Below are positions 9,748 through 17,728 of a DNA stretch of 64,000 nucleotides, one piece after another. The stretch covers positions 1 to 64,000 of the forward strand of contig NZ_LGUR01000257.1 of the NCBI RefSeq assembly GCF_001270495.1. The letters run 5' to 3'. The position numbers and the translations under genes are program-made. The notes beneath the pieces are model-generated. The model was not told the origin of the DNA, searched no databases, and saw nothing but the letters and a program-made list of their open reading frames with translations. The DNA is from Streptomyces viridochromogenes. Its GTDB lineage: Bacteria > Actinomycetota > Actinomycetes > Streptomycetales > Streptomycetaceae. How positions within the stretch are numbered: the first letter of the stretch is position 1; every line of letters starts with the position of its first letter.

Positions 9748-9888
9748 GTCCTTCAGCGCGGGGCTCGGCGCCGCGTGACAATGCGCGCCGTCGACGCCAC
9801 GACGCTGCGGACGCCGCGGTGCTCCGGGCTCGCGTCGGGGGCCTTCAGCGTAGGACTCGGCCCCGCAGGACAATGCGTCGTGGGTGCC
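9748..9888. repeat. Imperfect direct repeat of the amidohydrolase 3' end
   Basis: A segment of about 50 bp covering the last codons of the amidohydrolase gene (9840-9888) recurs with roughly 80 percent identity by eye at 9748-9797, just beyond its stop codon. In minus-strand translation the second copy resembles the C-terminal residues RRIVLRGRVLR. It is probably a small local duplication or the remnant of a second gene copy. Confidence 0.5.
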
Positions 9889-10885
9889 GGAGCACCGCCG
9901 GCTCCCGTCGCGGATCCACGTCGTACACGGTGACGTCGGCGAGGCCGCCCTCGACCAGGCCCGGTAGGCCCAGGAAGTCCCGGGCCGCCCAGCTCGCCGC
10001 GCCCACCGCGACGTCGGTGGGCAGGCCGGCGGCGATGAGGTGCTCCACCTCGGTGGCGACGTTGCCGAACGGGGTGGAGTCGGTGCCGGCTAGGACCGTG
10101 ACGCCGGCGTCATGGGCCTCGCGGACCCGGCGGATCATGATGCGGTGGCCCTCGTGCCAGAGGCGGCCGCGAGGGTTGTCCTTGATGCGGGGTGCGCTGC
10201 GGGCGAAGGCGGTCAGCGTGGGGACGTAGGCGGTGGAGTGTGCGGCCATCAGCTCCACGCACTCCTGCGGCATCCCCATCCCGTGCTCGATCGAGTCGAT
10301 CCCGGCACGCGCGGCGTTGAGCACTCCCTGCGCCGACTGACAGTGCGCGGCGACCCGCCCCCCGGCCGCGTGCACCGCGTCGGTGACGGCGCGCAGGATG
10401 TCGTACGGCACCGGATCCGCCTCGAAGTCCCAGTCCCCCATGAGCTTGCACCAGCCGTCGTGGGCCTTGGCCTCCGCGACGGCCGCGGTCACGAGGTCGT
10501 CGGTGACGGCGTGGAAGTCGGCGCTCTGGGACAGGCCCGCCCACGCCAGCCAGCGCCCCGCCGTGATCATGCGGGGCGCGTCCGGCGCCTCGCGCATCCC
10601 GTCCGGGATCTCGCCCAGCAGCCCCGGGAACCGCAAGGCGGTCGTCCCGGCGTCCCGGTGCGCGGCGATCTGCTCGGCGAACGCGTCGGGGTCGAAGACG
10701 GGTTCACTCTCGGACGGGGACCCGGGGTGGGTGTGCACGTCGACCAGTCCCGGGAGCAGGTAGCCGCCGTCGGCCACCGTCTCCGCCTCGATCGACGGGC
10801 GGTCGAAGGTGATGCGGTCGCCGAGGATCCAGAGGTCGCGGGTGGCGCCGTGGGGGAGGACGGTGCCGCGTAAGTGAAGGGCCAT
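9845..10885 (-). CDS. Amidohydrolase-superfamily hydrolase
   Basis: A 346-residue metal-dependent hydrolase of the amidohydrolase superfamily, which cleaves C-N or related bonds with one or two metals in a TIM barrel. The N-terminal beta-sandwich part is followed by the metal motif GLVDVHTHPG (HxH). Later histidines are GGRVAAHCQSAQG and SIEHGMGMP, and a late aspartate is AGTDSTPFG. This matches the imidazolonepropionase/dipeptidase-like metallohydrolases (Amidohydro_1). The substrate is unknown. The gene points away from the repeat-peptide cassette, with 226 bp between their starts that must hold divergent promoters. Confidence 0.82.
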   Translation of the reverse strand: MALHLRGTVLPHGATRDLWILGDRITFDRPSIEAETVADGGYLLPGLVDVHTHPGSPSESEPVFDPDAFAEQIAAHRDAGTTALRFPGLLGEIPDGMREAPDAPRMITAGRWLAWAGLSQSADFHAVTDDLVTAAVAEAKAHDGWCKLMGDWDFEADPVPYDILRAVTDAVHAAGGRVAAHCQSAQGVLNAARAGIDSIEHGMGMPQECVELMAAHSTAYVPTLTAFARSAPRIKDNPRGRLWHEGHRIMIRRVREAHDAGVTVLAGTDSTPFGNVATEVEHLIAAGLPTDVAVGAASWAARDFLGLPGLVEGGLADVTVYDVDPRREPAVLRHPRRIVLRGRVLR

Positions 10886-11111
10886 GACCAGGAAGTCTCA
10901 CCGCCCGGGCCGGTCAACGGCAAGCCACGCGGCACCTGGCGATGCCGGGCGGCGGCGGTGCGCCACCCGCTGAGGGCCGTCAAGTCCCGCGCCGCGGCCC
11001 CGTGTTCGGTGAGATGCGAATCCGTGGGCAGGGCCCGACGCGCCGTGCTCCAATCCATTCGCCGGCCCGCTGATACCAGCAGGCAGTTGATCCCCTGTGA
11101 GGAGGTGTCTC

Positions 11112-11345
11112 ATGGAGAACCTGGCCGTGATCGAGGTCGACGAGGACATCGTCGAGTTCGACTCGAACGAGGAGAACGCCGCCAACGTTGCCAACGTCGC
11201 GAACGTTGCCAACGTGGCGAACGTCGCCAATGTCGCGAACGTGGCGAACGTTGCCAACGTCGCGAACGTGGCCAACGTTGCCAATGTCGCCAACGTTGCG
11301 AACGTTGCGAACGTTGCCAACGTGGCGAACGTCGCCAACGTCTGA
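11112..11345 (+). CDS. Candidate RiPP precursor: acidic leader plus 18 Ala-Asn-Val repeats
   Basis: A 77-residue peptide. Residues 1-23 form an acidic leader (nine Asp/Glu, beginning MENLAVIEVDEDIVEF). Residues 24-77 are exactly 18 copies of Ala-Asn-Val followed directly by the stop codon. There is no Cys, Ser, Thr, Lys or aromatic residue in the repeat, so classical lanthionine, azole or crosslink chemistry is excluded; only Asn, Val and Ala can be modified. ATG 11112 has an excellent GAGGAGGTG ribosome site. The repeats are not a DNA artefact: the Ala codon alternates GCC/GCG and the Val codon GTT/GTC/GTG (GTT in 7 of 18, rare in Streptomyces). A hairpin follows, then modifying, protease and exporter genes. 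I know no described family with this core. Whether it is a product, a scaffold or a structural peptide is unknown. Confidence 0.75.
   Translation: MENLAVIEVDEDIVEFDSNEENAANVANVANVANVANVANVANVANVANVANVANVANVANVANVANVANVANVANV
11181..11342 (+). repeat. 18 tandem 9-bp units encoding Ala-Asn-Val
   Basis: Eighteen 9-nt units of the form GCS-AAY-GTN encode identical tripeptides while varying at the third positions. This indicates selection on the peptide sequence rather than recent slippage of one unit. Confidence 0.95.
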
Positions 11346-11353
11346 TGCAGGCA

Positions 11354-11382
11354 GTGGCGAGAGCCGTTCCGGCTCTCGCCAC
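11354..11382 (+). terminator. Stem-loop between precursor and modification genes (attenuator)
   Basis: A perfect 12-bp stem (11354-11365 with 11371-11382) with the 5-nt loop GTTCC lies 9 bp after the precursor stop, with no T run. A leaky hairpin here is typical of RiPP operons, where the precursor is needed in excess over its enzymes. It also argues that the next gene starts after it, at 11423. Confidence 0.75.
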
Positions 11383-11422
11383 GTCAGATCCGCGCTTCCG
11401 GGAAGAAAAGGACTCACCGAGG

Positions 11423-12526
11423 ATGGGGAACTCCGCGATCCAGGAGAAGATGGACGCGGCCCGAAAACTGGGCCACGCGCTGGCGGCCGACGCCGGGGGA
11501 GCCATCGACTCCGTCTACATTGCCGGGAGCCTGACCGCCGGCCTCGGCAACCCCACGAGTGACGCGGACCTGTTCGTACTGCTCAGGCCCGGCGTTCCGG
11601 TCCCGGACGACGCGGGGCAGTACACCGTCGACGGCCACCGGGTCGACGTCGAGCGATTCCCCCTGGACGAGGTCGAGGCCACGGTCGAGGAGGTCGTCGG
11701 CTTCGAGTTGAGCCGGGACAGCCTCACCGACCTGCACAAGCTGCCGAAGAAACTGGACTTCGTCCTCCGGCTGAACTCCTCCGAGACGGTGGTCGAGTCG
11801 GAGGCCCTGCTGTCGATGAGGCGGCGGATCGCCGACTCCGCGGCGGCCCTTCGCCGCACGGCGATCAACTACTCCGCCATCGCCCTCAACGGCCATCTGG
11901 AGGACTTCCTCGGGGCCGCGTCGGAGGGTGACCTGGACACGGCCGCATTCGCCGGTCAGGACCTCGTCGCCTATGCGGGAAAGGCCCTCGCGGCCGCCTC
12001 GGGCGACCTCTACTTCAGCAACAAGTGGGTGTACAAGCAGCTCACCCGCACCCCGATCGACGGATTTCCGCTGGACCTGTTCCGCCACTACCAGCGGGGC
12101 GTCTGGACCGAGCGGGGCACCGCCGCCGCCGAGTCGCTGGTGCTGTTCACCCAGACGTGCGTCGCCGTCAGCCAGCTGCTCGCGGAGGCCGGTGTGCCGC
12201 TCGACGCCTGGCCGTCCTGGCAGCCCGGCACCCAGGGAACGCGCCTGTGGCGCAACACCACGTTCAACGTGCTGCGGGTCTCCGAGGGCGTGCTCCTGCA
12301 CTGGGAACTCAACCGCCAGCTCGTCCTGAAGGAGCAGCCGGCCTACGTCTGGGCGCTGTGCGACGGACGTTCGGTGGACGAGATCGTGGCCGGCGTGCGC
12401 TCCCTGGGCGAGAGCGTGCCGGCCCTGGAGGGCGTGACGAGGGAGCGTGTCGAGGCCGTCCTCGCCGCCCTCCAGAAGAGGGGGCTCGTCGGCACCGAGC
12501 CGTTCTCCTCCCTCGGCACGGTCTGA
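11423..12526 (+). CDS. Pol-beta-fold nucleotidyltransferase with C-terminal PqqD-like domain
   Basis: A 367-residue protein in three parts. Residues 20-100 carry the nucleotidyltransferase motif AGSLTAGLGNPTSDADLF: Gly35-Ser36, then Asp47 and Asp49 as metal ligands, with a third acidic strand near Asp75 (HRVDVERF). Residues 120-270 are helical, perhaps HEPN-like. Residues 280-365 resemble PqqD or a RiPP recognition element (YVWALCDGRSVDEIVAGV, then VLAALQKRGLVGTE), the fold that binds precursor leaders. The likely role is transfer of a nucleotide to, or nucleotide activation of, the Ala-Asn-Val precursor; that is inference. ATG 11423 follows a GAAAAGGA site and the hairpin; an ATG at 11345 overlapping the precursor stop is less likely. 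I know of no characterised enzyme with this domain pairing. Confidence 0.8.
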   Translation: MGNSAIQEKMDAARKLGHALAADAGGAIDSVYIAGSLTAGLGNPTSDADLFVLLRPGVPVPDDAGQYTVDGHRVDVERFPLDEVEATVEEVVGFELSRDSLTDLHKLPKKLDFVLRLNSSETVVESEALLSMRRRIADSAAALRRTAINYSAIALNGHLEDFLGAASEGDLDTAAFAGQDLVAYAGKALAAASGDLYFSNKWVYKQLTRTPIDGFPLDLFRHYQRGVWTERGTAAAESLVLFTQTCVAVSQLLAEAGVPLDAWPSWQPGTQGTRLWRNTTFNVLRVSEGVLLHWELNRQLVLKEQPAYVWALCDGRSVDEIVAGVRSLGESVPALEGVTRERVEAVLAALQKRGLVGTEPFSSLGTV

Positions 12527-12535
12527 CCGAGGCGG

Positions 12536-13894
12536 GTGGCGGTGTCGAATCTCCTGCGTCCGGTCGCACCGGACACCGGACGCCTGCTGGAGCTCGCCGA
12601 CTGGGCCGTCGGCGAGCTGGGAGCGGGTGCGGACTACGTACAGGTCTTCGCCGAGTCGACCCTCCATGTGAAGGTGGAGTGCGTCGACGGCGAGGTGCTG
12701 GCGGTCTGCGTGGAGCCCCGTGACGGGCTCTGCTGTCTGGTGACGAAGGACGGCCTGTGGCGGTTCAAGGCGGTGGCTCCCTCACAACTGCCCGCCCTGG
12801 CGGGCTGGCGCGGCGCCGCGGGCTCCGCCGCCGCGCCGCCCTGGGAGCCCTCGGCCACCGCCGACGGGTTCACTCCGCTCGCCGCCCCCGCCTGGTCCGT
12901 TCCCGACCACCCGGGGTCCGGCCCCGCGCACACCATCCGGTCGGTGGAGGACTTCGTCTGCCGCAACACCGCCGTGGCTGACACGAACGGAGTCCGCTCC
13001 CGCACCACCACGCGGACGCTGCGCCAGCGCGTGGAGGCGACCGTCACGGTGCACGGTCGCCGCTACCGCGGTCTGAACCGCTGGCTCAGCAACGGTGCGG
13101 AGGAACGGGCCCACCCCGGCGCCCACGAGATCTCCCGGGTCGCCCTGGAACACGCGAGGAACTCGGCCGCGGCGGTCATGACCGGCCGGCACCGGACTCC
13201 CGTGGTCTTCGGCCCCGCGGCAGCCGCCGGATTCCTGCACGAACTCGTCGGTCACGCGCTGGAGGCCGACAACTTCTCGCTCGGCAGCGACTACATCACG
13301 CGGCTGCGCGAGCCCGGAAACGTTCCCGCCGCACTCACCCTCCGGGACGACGCCACGGTGGCACACGGGTACGGCTCGTACGCGATCGACGACGAGGGGC
13401 GAGCGGCAGGCGTCACCACGCTGCTGGAGAACGGGGAGATCGGCGCACCGCTGACCGCCATGCGGGCCGCGCAGCGGGGCGGCCACCGGCCCACGGCCAA
13501 CGGCCGGCGTCAGGACTACCGGTTCCTCGCGATTCCCCGGGCCACCAACACCGTCGCCCTCCCCGGGCCGGACGACCCCGGCCGGCTGTCCGAGGACCCG
13601 CGAAACGGAGTGCTCCAGGTCGGCTGTCTCGGCGCCGGAATGATCAATCTGAGCACGGGCGAGTTCTCCTTCGCGGCTCTCAACTGCTCCTACGTCACAC
13701 CGGCCGGCGATCGGGTCCCCGTGCGCGACGTGAGCCTGGTGGGTGACGCGCTCGCGACGCTGGCCCGCCTGGAGGGCATCGGGTCGGACTTCGGCGGCGA
13801 CAACGTCACCTGCGGCAAGCAGGGTCAGTCCCTTGGAATCGGGATCTACTCCCCGTCGATGCGCTACGCGGCGCTTGATTGGAGTGCGGGATGA
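12536..13894 (+). CDS. TldD-family metalloprotease
   Basis: A 452-residue protein of the TldD/PmbA (peptidase U62) family. The zinc motif is HELVGHALEAD (His235, Glu236, His240), and the third ligand is the family cysteine in DNVTCGKQGQ (Cys426). The conserved glycine-rich tail (GCLGAGMINLSTGEFSFAALNCSYV) is present. The family processes modified peptides: E. coli TldD/TldE mature microcin B17 by removing its leader. Here it would form a heterodimer with the next gene, which it overlaps by 4 bp (ATGA), and trim the Ala-Asn-Val precursor. The start is GTG 12536, with GTG 12542 as an alternative. It lies 9 bp after the nucleotidyltransferase, so the two are almost certainly co-transcribed. Confidence 0.88.
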   Translation: MAVSNLLRPVAPDTGRLLELADWAVGELGAGADYVQVFAESTLHVKVECVDGEVLAVCVEPRDGLCCLVTKDGLWRFKAVAPSQLPALAGWRGAAGSAAAPPWEPSATADGFTPLAAPAWSVPDHPGSGPAHTIRSVEDFVCRNTAVADTNGVRSRTTTRTLRQRVEATVTVHGRRYRGLNRWLSNGAEERAHPGAHEISRVALEHARNSAAAVMTGRHRTPVVFGPAAAAGFLHELVGHALEADNFSLGSDYITRLREPGNVPAALTLRDDATVAHGYGSYAIDDEGRAAGVTTLLENGEIGAPLTAMRAAQRGGHRPTANGRRQDYRFLAIPRATNTVALPGPDDPGRLSEDPRNGVLQVGCLGAGMINLSTGEFSFAALNCSYVTPAGDRVPVRDVSLVGDALATLARLEGIGSDFGGDNVTCGKQGQSLGIGIYSPSMRYAALDWSAG

Positions 13895-15234
13895 GGCGCC
13901 TGCACAGCCGGACCGACGAGGCGCTGGCGTTCGCGGACGCCGTCGAAAGCGGCCTGAAGCCGGTGGAGCGGTCCTTCACGTACATCAGCCGGACCGGGCG
14001 GCGCGGCCTGGGTATCGACCCCTCCGGTGCCGCCAGACTGACCGTCCAGAACGGCAAGCTCGGCGGCTATGTGCTGCTGTCGCGCGACCGCCACGAGCTC
14101 TATGTGCACACGCCCGACATGGCCGTCGGCGAGGCGTCCCGGGTTCTGGAGGCCGGCCGGGCGCAGATCTCGCTGGGCGGTCCGCGCAGGGCCGCGACGT
14201 CCGGGGTGCTGCACCCGGATGCCGCGGTCACGGGCGACGGCTGGCACAACGTCGGGGAGTCGGACGAGCTGGAGCAGCTCGCCGCCGAACCCGGACCGCT
14301 GCTGGAGCGCCTGACGGACGGCACCGGACCGGAATGCGCCCTGCGCGCGGTGAACGTGACCGAGGTGCTGAGCGAGTCCGTCTGCGCGGCTTCGGAGGGA
14401 ACGCGCGCGGTGAGCAGGTGCCGTGGGGTGGAACTGCATGCCACAGCGGCCGACACCGACGGCGCCGTCGGTGCCTCGCTGTCCCGCTGCGCGGCCACGC
14501 TGGATCGGGTGGACGCGGTCGGGCTGGGGCGTGAACTCGCGCTCACCGTACGGGCGTTGGCCCCGCCCGCAGCCGACTTCGACGGGCCCGAGGTGTGCTT
14601 CACCCCGTCGGCGGCAGCGCAGCTGCTGCGCGCGGTCGTGGCCAGTCTGCTGCTCAACCCGATGGTGGACTGCCCCCCGTTGGGTCTGGCACTGGTGGAC
14701 GACGGGCGGGCCGAGGACGGTCCGGCGGCCCACGGATTCGACTGTGAGGGCACGCCCACCGGAGCCATGGAGCTCGTGACCCGCCGGGGCACCCAGCGGG
14801 GCATCGCCACCCGGCTCACGTCGGTGGCGGGGACGGACGGCGCTCCGGTGGACCGGCTGACGGGACACGCCCGCTGGGATCCGGTCCGCAACCTCCCGCT
14901 GCCGGCCGCGACGAACGTACGGCTGGAGCCCGCCGACCGCCTGGCGGACCCCTGGGCCGGTGAGCGCTGTGTCGTGGCCGACGTCCGCAGCCTCGGTGTG
15001 GAGGAGCACCGGTCGAGCGGGAAGCTGGCCTTCCGGTTGCTCGCCGTCCGTGCCGTCGACGGCGTACCCGCGCACGCGTACACACCGATGGTGGTGGAGG
15101 GGGAGGCCGCCGCCTTCCTGGCCGCGATCACGGGCGTGGGCGAGACCGTTTCCTACTACCCCGGGCCCTTCGCCGTCGGTGGCGCCGACCTGGTGATGGA
15201 TCTTTCCCGACTGCGTTCGAAGAGTGAGGCGTGA
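13891..15234 (+). CDS. TldE/PmbA-like protease partner subunit
   Basis: A 447-residue homologue of TldE/PmbA, the non-metal partner of TldD. The N-terminal half has the family layout (DEALAFADAVESGLKPVERSFTYISRTG with a strand-rich body), but there is no HExxxH zinc motif, as expected for the E subunit. ATG 13891 overlaps the tldD-like stop and has GGAG at 13881; a frame extension to 13879 is unneeded. The stop leads straight into the ABC ATPase (GTG/ATG at 15231/15237), so protease and exporter appear to be translationally coupled. The sequence is divergent for the family, so the call leans on its position beside TldD. Confidence 0.78.
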   Translation: MRRLHSRTDEALAFADAVESGLKPVERSFTYISRTGRRGLGIDPSGAARLTVQNGKLGGYVLLSRDRHELYVHTPDMAVGEASRVLEAGRAQISLGGPRRAATSGVLHPDAAVTGDGWHNVGESDELEQLAAEPGPLLERLTDGTGPECALRAVNVTEVLSESVCAASEGTRAVSRCRGVELHATAADTDGAVGASLSRCAATLDRVDAVGLGRELALTVRALAPPAADFDGPEVCFTPSAAAQLLRAVVASLLLNPMVDCPPLGLALVDDGRAEDGPAAHGFDCEGTPTGAMELVTRRGTQRGIATRLTSVAGTDGAPVDRLTGHARWDPVRNLPLPAATNVRLEPADRLADPWAGERCVVADVRSLGVEEHRSSGKLAFRLLAVRAVDGVPAHAYTPMVVEGEAAAFLAAITGVGETVSYYPGPFAVGGADLVMDLSRLRSKSEA

Positions 15235-15236
15235 TC

Positions 15237-16181
15237 ATGTCGACTCAGCGTGGCCTCCACGTGACCAACCTGTGCCGCGAGTTCACCGCGCGCGACGGGA
15301 AAGTGCGCCGGGCGGTGGACGACGTCAGTCTCACCGTGGGCGCGGGGGAGCTGGTGTCCGTGCTCGGGCCCAACGGGGCGGGCAAGACCACCACGGTCCG
15401 CATGCTGACCGGTCTGCTCATGCCGACCTCGGGCACGGTCCTGGTCGACGGGCACGATGTGGTGCGGGACCGCCGCCGGGCCGCCCTGGCCTGCGGCTTC
15501 AGCCTCGGCGGGGACACGGGCCTGTATCCCCGGCTGACGGCCCAGCAGAACCTCACGTTCTTCGGCATGATGTACGGCCTGCGGGGCAAGGCCCTCAGGA
15601 ACAGGGCCGGGGAGCTCCTGGCGGCCGTGGACCTCCAGCACCGGGCCGATGACGTGGTGGGCTCCTTCTCCCGCGGGATGAAGCAGCGGCTGCACCTGGC
15701 GCGTTCGCTGCTGCACGACCCGGCCGTCCTGATCCTCGACGAACCGTCGGCGGGCCTCGACCCGCAGTCGGCCGCGGCCATGCGCGCACTGGTCGCCCGG
15801 CTGTCCGGTGAGGGGCGCAGCATTCTGCTGACGACCCACGACATGCGTGAGGCCGAGGAACTCAGCGACCGCATCGTGCTCATGAAGGACGGCCGCATCC
15901 AGACCGAGTCCACCGCTTCCGAGCTGCGCCTGGCGGCGGCCGAACGGCACGGCCACACGGTGAACGTCGTCTTCGCCGGCGGCACGGTGCCCGACGAGAT
16001 GGCCGCCTGCCCCGGGATGCTCAGCGAGCAGCGGGACGGGGGGAGCGTGACCCTGCGGGCGATCGACGGCGCGGGCACGGTGCAGTGGGTCCTGACGAAC
16101 TTTCCCGGCCGGACGGTGAGCGTGTCGGTCACCCCGCCCACCCTCGAAGAGGTCTTCCTGGAGATGGTGAGCGCCACGTGA
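15237..16181 (+). CDS. ABC-2 type exporter ATPase
   Basis: A 314-residue cytoplasmic ATPase of the DrrA/CcmA-type drug and peptide exporter group. Walker A is GPNGAGKTT, the signature is FSRGMKQRLHLARS, Walker B is VLILDEP, the D-loop is SAGLDP and the H-loop is TTHDM. The C-terminal extension ends EEVFLEMVSAT, the standard tail of this group. ATG 15237 has GAGTGAGG upstream; GTG 15231, overlapping the previous stop, is an alternative. Its stop overlaps the first permease start by 4 bp. It is expected to power export of the processed Ala-Asn-Val peptide, and possibly self-protection. Confidence 0.87.
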   Translation: MSTQRGLHVTNLCREFTARDGKVRRAVDDVSLTVGAGELVSVLGPNGAGKTTTVRMLTGLLMPTSGTVLVDGHDVVRDRRRAALACGFSLGGDTGLYPRLTAQQNLTFFGMMYGLRGKALRNRAGELLAAVDLQHRADDVVGSFSRGMKQRLHLARSLLHDPAVLILDEPSAGLDPQSAAAMRALVARLSGEGRSILLTTHDMREAEELSDRIVLMKDGRIQTESTASELRLAAAERHGHTVNVVFAGGTVPDEMAACPGMLSEQRDGGSVTLRAIDGAGTVQWVLTNFPGRTVSVSVTPPTLEEVFLEMVSAT

Positions 16182-16927
16182 ACGCCACTTTCCTGCGGTC
16201 CGCGGCCGATCAGCTCCGCATGCACGCCAAGAGCCCCATGTCCACCTTCATGGCCGTGGCCTTCCCCTGTGCCTTCGCGTTCGTCATCCGGAGCAACGCC
16301 GCGGAAGGACACCGGTCGGCGGAACTCACCGCCGACCTGTCCGTCGGCACCGCGGGCATCGGCATGTTGGACGCGATCATCGTCATGGTGGTCTTCAGCC
16401 TCCTCGGCGAGAAGCAGTGGAAGACGCTCTACGCGGCTCTCGGCAGCCCCGGCGGCCTGGTGCCCGTCGTGCTCGGGCGGCTGGGCGGCATCGTGGTCCA
16501 GTCCCTGATCGCGCTTCCGGGCACGTTCGTGGTCCTGGCGCTGTTCTGGGGCATCGACAGCGGCTTCGCCTGGGGGCGCTGGCTGGTCGGCGGGGTGCTG
16601 CTCGCGCTGGCCACCGCCTCCGTGGTGGGGCTGCTCGCCGTGGCGGTGCTCCGCTTCCCCTACTCCGCCGGCATGACCAACGGACTGACCGGCCTGCTGA
16701 TGGCCCTCTCCGCGCTGATCGTCCCGCAGTCCGCGCTGCCGGGACCGGTGCGGGCGGCCGCCTTCGTGCTGCCCCAGTCGCACGTCATGGCGTGGGTGCG
16801 CGACGGCGCGCTCGGCGACATCGCGGCCGCTGTGCTGCTCACCGTCTGCTACGCGGTTCTGGTCGTGCTGCTGGTCCACCGGCTGGAGGCAGCAGTCCGC
16901 CGGAAGTCCGTTCCCCTGGAGGTCTGA
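16178..16927 (+). CDS. ABC-2 type exporter permease 1
   Basis: A 249-residue integral membrane protein with about six hydrophobic segments (for example MSTFMAVAFPCAFAFVI, LIALPGTFVVLALFWGI, GLLAVAVLRF). It fits the ABC-2 membrane family, with a cytoplasmic loop rich in charged residues early on. GTG 16178 overlaps the ATPase stop (GTGA). It pairs with the ATPase at 15237 and a second permease at 16930, so the exporter is probably a heterodimeric channel with two ATPase copies. Weak sequence conservation is normal for this family; the assignment rests on topology and operon position. Confidence 0.8.
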   Translation: MNATFLRSAADQLRMHAKSPMSTFMAVAFPCAFAFVIRSNAAEGHRSAELTADLSVGTAGIGMLDAIIVMVVFSLLGEKQWKTLYAALGSPGGLVPVVLGRLGGIVVQSLIALPGTFVVLALFWGIDSGFAWGRWLVGGVLLALATASVVGLLAVAVLRFPYSAGMTNGLTGLLMALSALIVPQSALPGPVRAAAFVLPQSHVMAWVRDGALGDIAAAVLLTVCYAVLVVLLVHRLEAAVRRKSVPLEV

Positions 16928-16929
16928 TC

Positions 16930-17685
16930 ATGACCACCGTGCTGAGAGGAGCTCTGCTCTCCTACAAGGCGCTGTTCACCTGGCTCAACCCGCTCGGCTA
17001 CCTGAGCTCACGCATCGTCCGGCCGGTCGGCATGGCGATCGCCTTCATCTCCCTCTCCTCCTACTACGGCGCCGCGATCGGGAGGATGCTCATCGGCTCC
17101 AGCCTGTTGGCGGGTGCCGGGGCGGTCATCTACGGAATGGCCCTGTCGGTCGGCAACGAACGGTCCTACGGCACCCTGGGGACCTGGCTCGCGGCGCCGC
17201 AGAACAAGCTCGCCGCGGCATGTCAGCGTGCGCTGCCGCACATCGCGGACGGCGTCTTCGGCGGTCTGTGGACCTACCTCGCGTGCGGTCTGCTGTACGG
17301 GGAAATGCCCCTCGGAGTACTGCCGTTCACCGGACTGCTGACCCTCGCCGTGCTGACCACCGCCGGGTTCGGCCTCGCCCTGTCCGCGCTGGCGCTCGTG
17401 GTCGAGGACCTGTTCATCGGGCCCAACGCCGCCGAGCTGGTCCTGATGATGCTCACGGGGACACTCGTCCCCTACGACCGGCTGCCCGGCTTCCTCCAGC
17501 CGGTCAGCGACGTTCTTCCGCTCACCCACATCATGGCCGCGGTGACCGACCGGCTGGCCGGATCGGGCTGGAACACACGGCAGTTGCTCACCGAAGCCGC
17601 CGTGGGAGCGGGCTGGTTCGTGGTGAGTTCCTGCTTCCTGTTCTGGACGGTGAAGCGGGCCTCCCACCGGACGGAGCTGGCATGA
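16930..17685 (+). CDS. ABC-2 type exporter permease 2
   Basis: A 251-residue membrane protein with six predicted spans. It contains the ABC-2 permease segment VGNERSYGTLGTWLAAPQNK, in which a conserved glutamate precedes a typical re-entrant region, and the C-terminal motif GTLVPYDRLPGFLQPVSDVLPLTH (the loop with Pro-Leu before the last helix). ATG 16930 lies 2 bp after the preceding stop, with GGAGG at 16918. It is the second half of the export channel described for 16178. It ends 43 bp before the CYTH gene, with no terminator visible between them. Confidence 0.82.
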   Translation: MTTVLRGALLSYKALFTWLNPLGYLSSRIVRPVGMAIAFISLSSYYGAAIGRMLIGSSLLAGAGAVIYGMALSVGNERSYGTLGTWLAAPQNKLAAACQRALPHIADGVFGGLWTYLACGLLYGEMPLGVLPFTGLLTLAVLTTAGFGLALSALALVVEDLFIGPNAAELVLMMLTGTLVPYDRLPGFLQPVSDVLPLTHIMAAVTDRLAGSGWNTRQLLTEAAVGAGWFVVSSCFLFWTVKRASHRTELA

Positions 17686-17728
17686 CTTCGGCCGGCCGCC
17701 AGAGAGTACAAGCCAACCGTGAGGCCAC

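Noticed and set aside
10898..11338. Minus-strand open frame with a Phe/Leu-Ala-Thr repeat opposite the Ala-Asn-Val gene
   Set aside because: It is the mirror of the repeat, has no good ribosome site and runs into the amidohydrolase promoter; the plus-strand gene has a strong site and a sensible operon.
11181..11342. Short regularly spaced repeats that could suggest a CRISPR array
   Set aside because: Units are contiguous 9-bp codon triplets with no spacers, and no cas genes are nearby.
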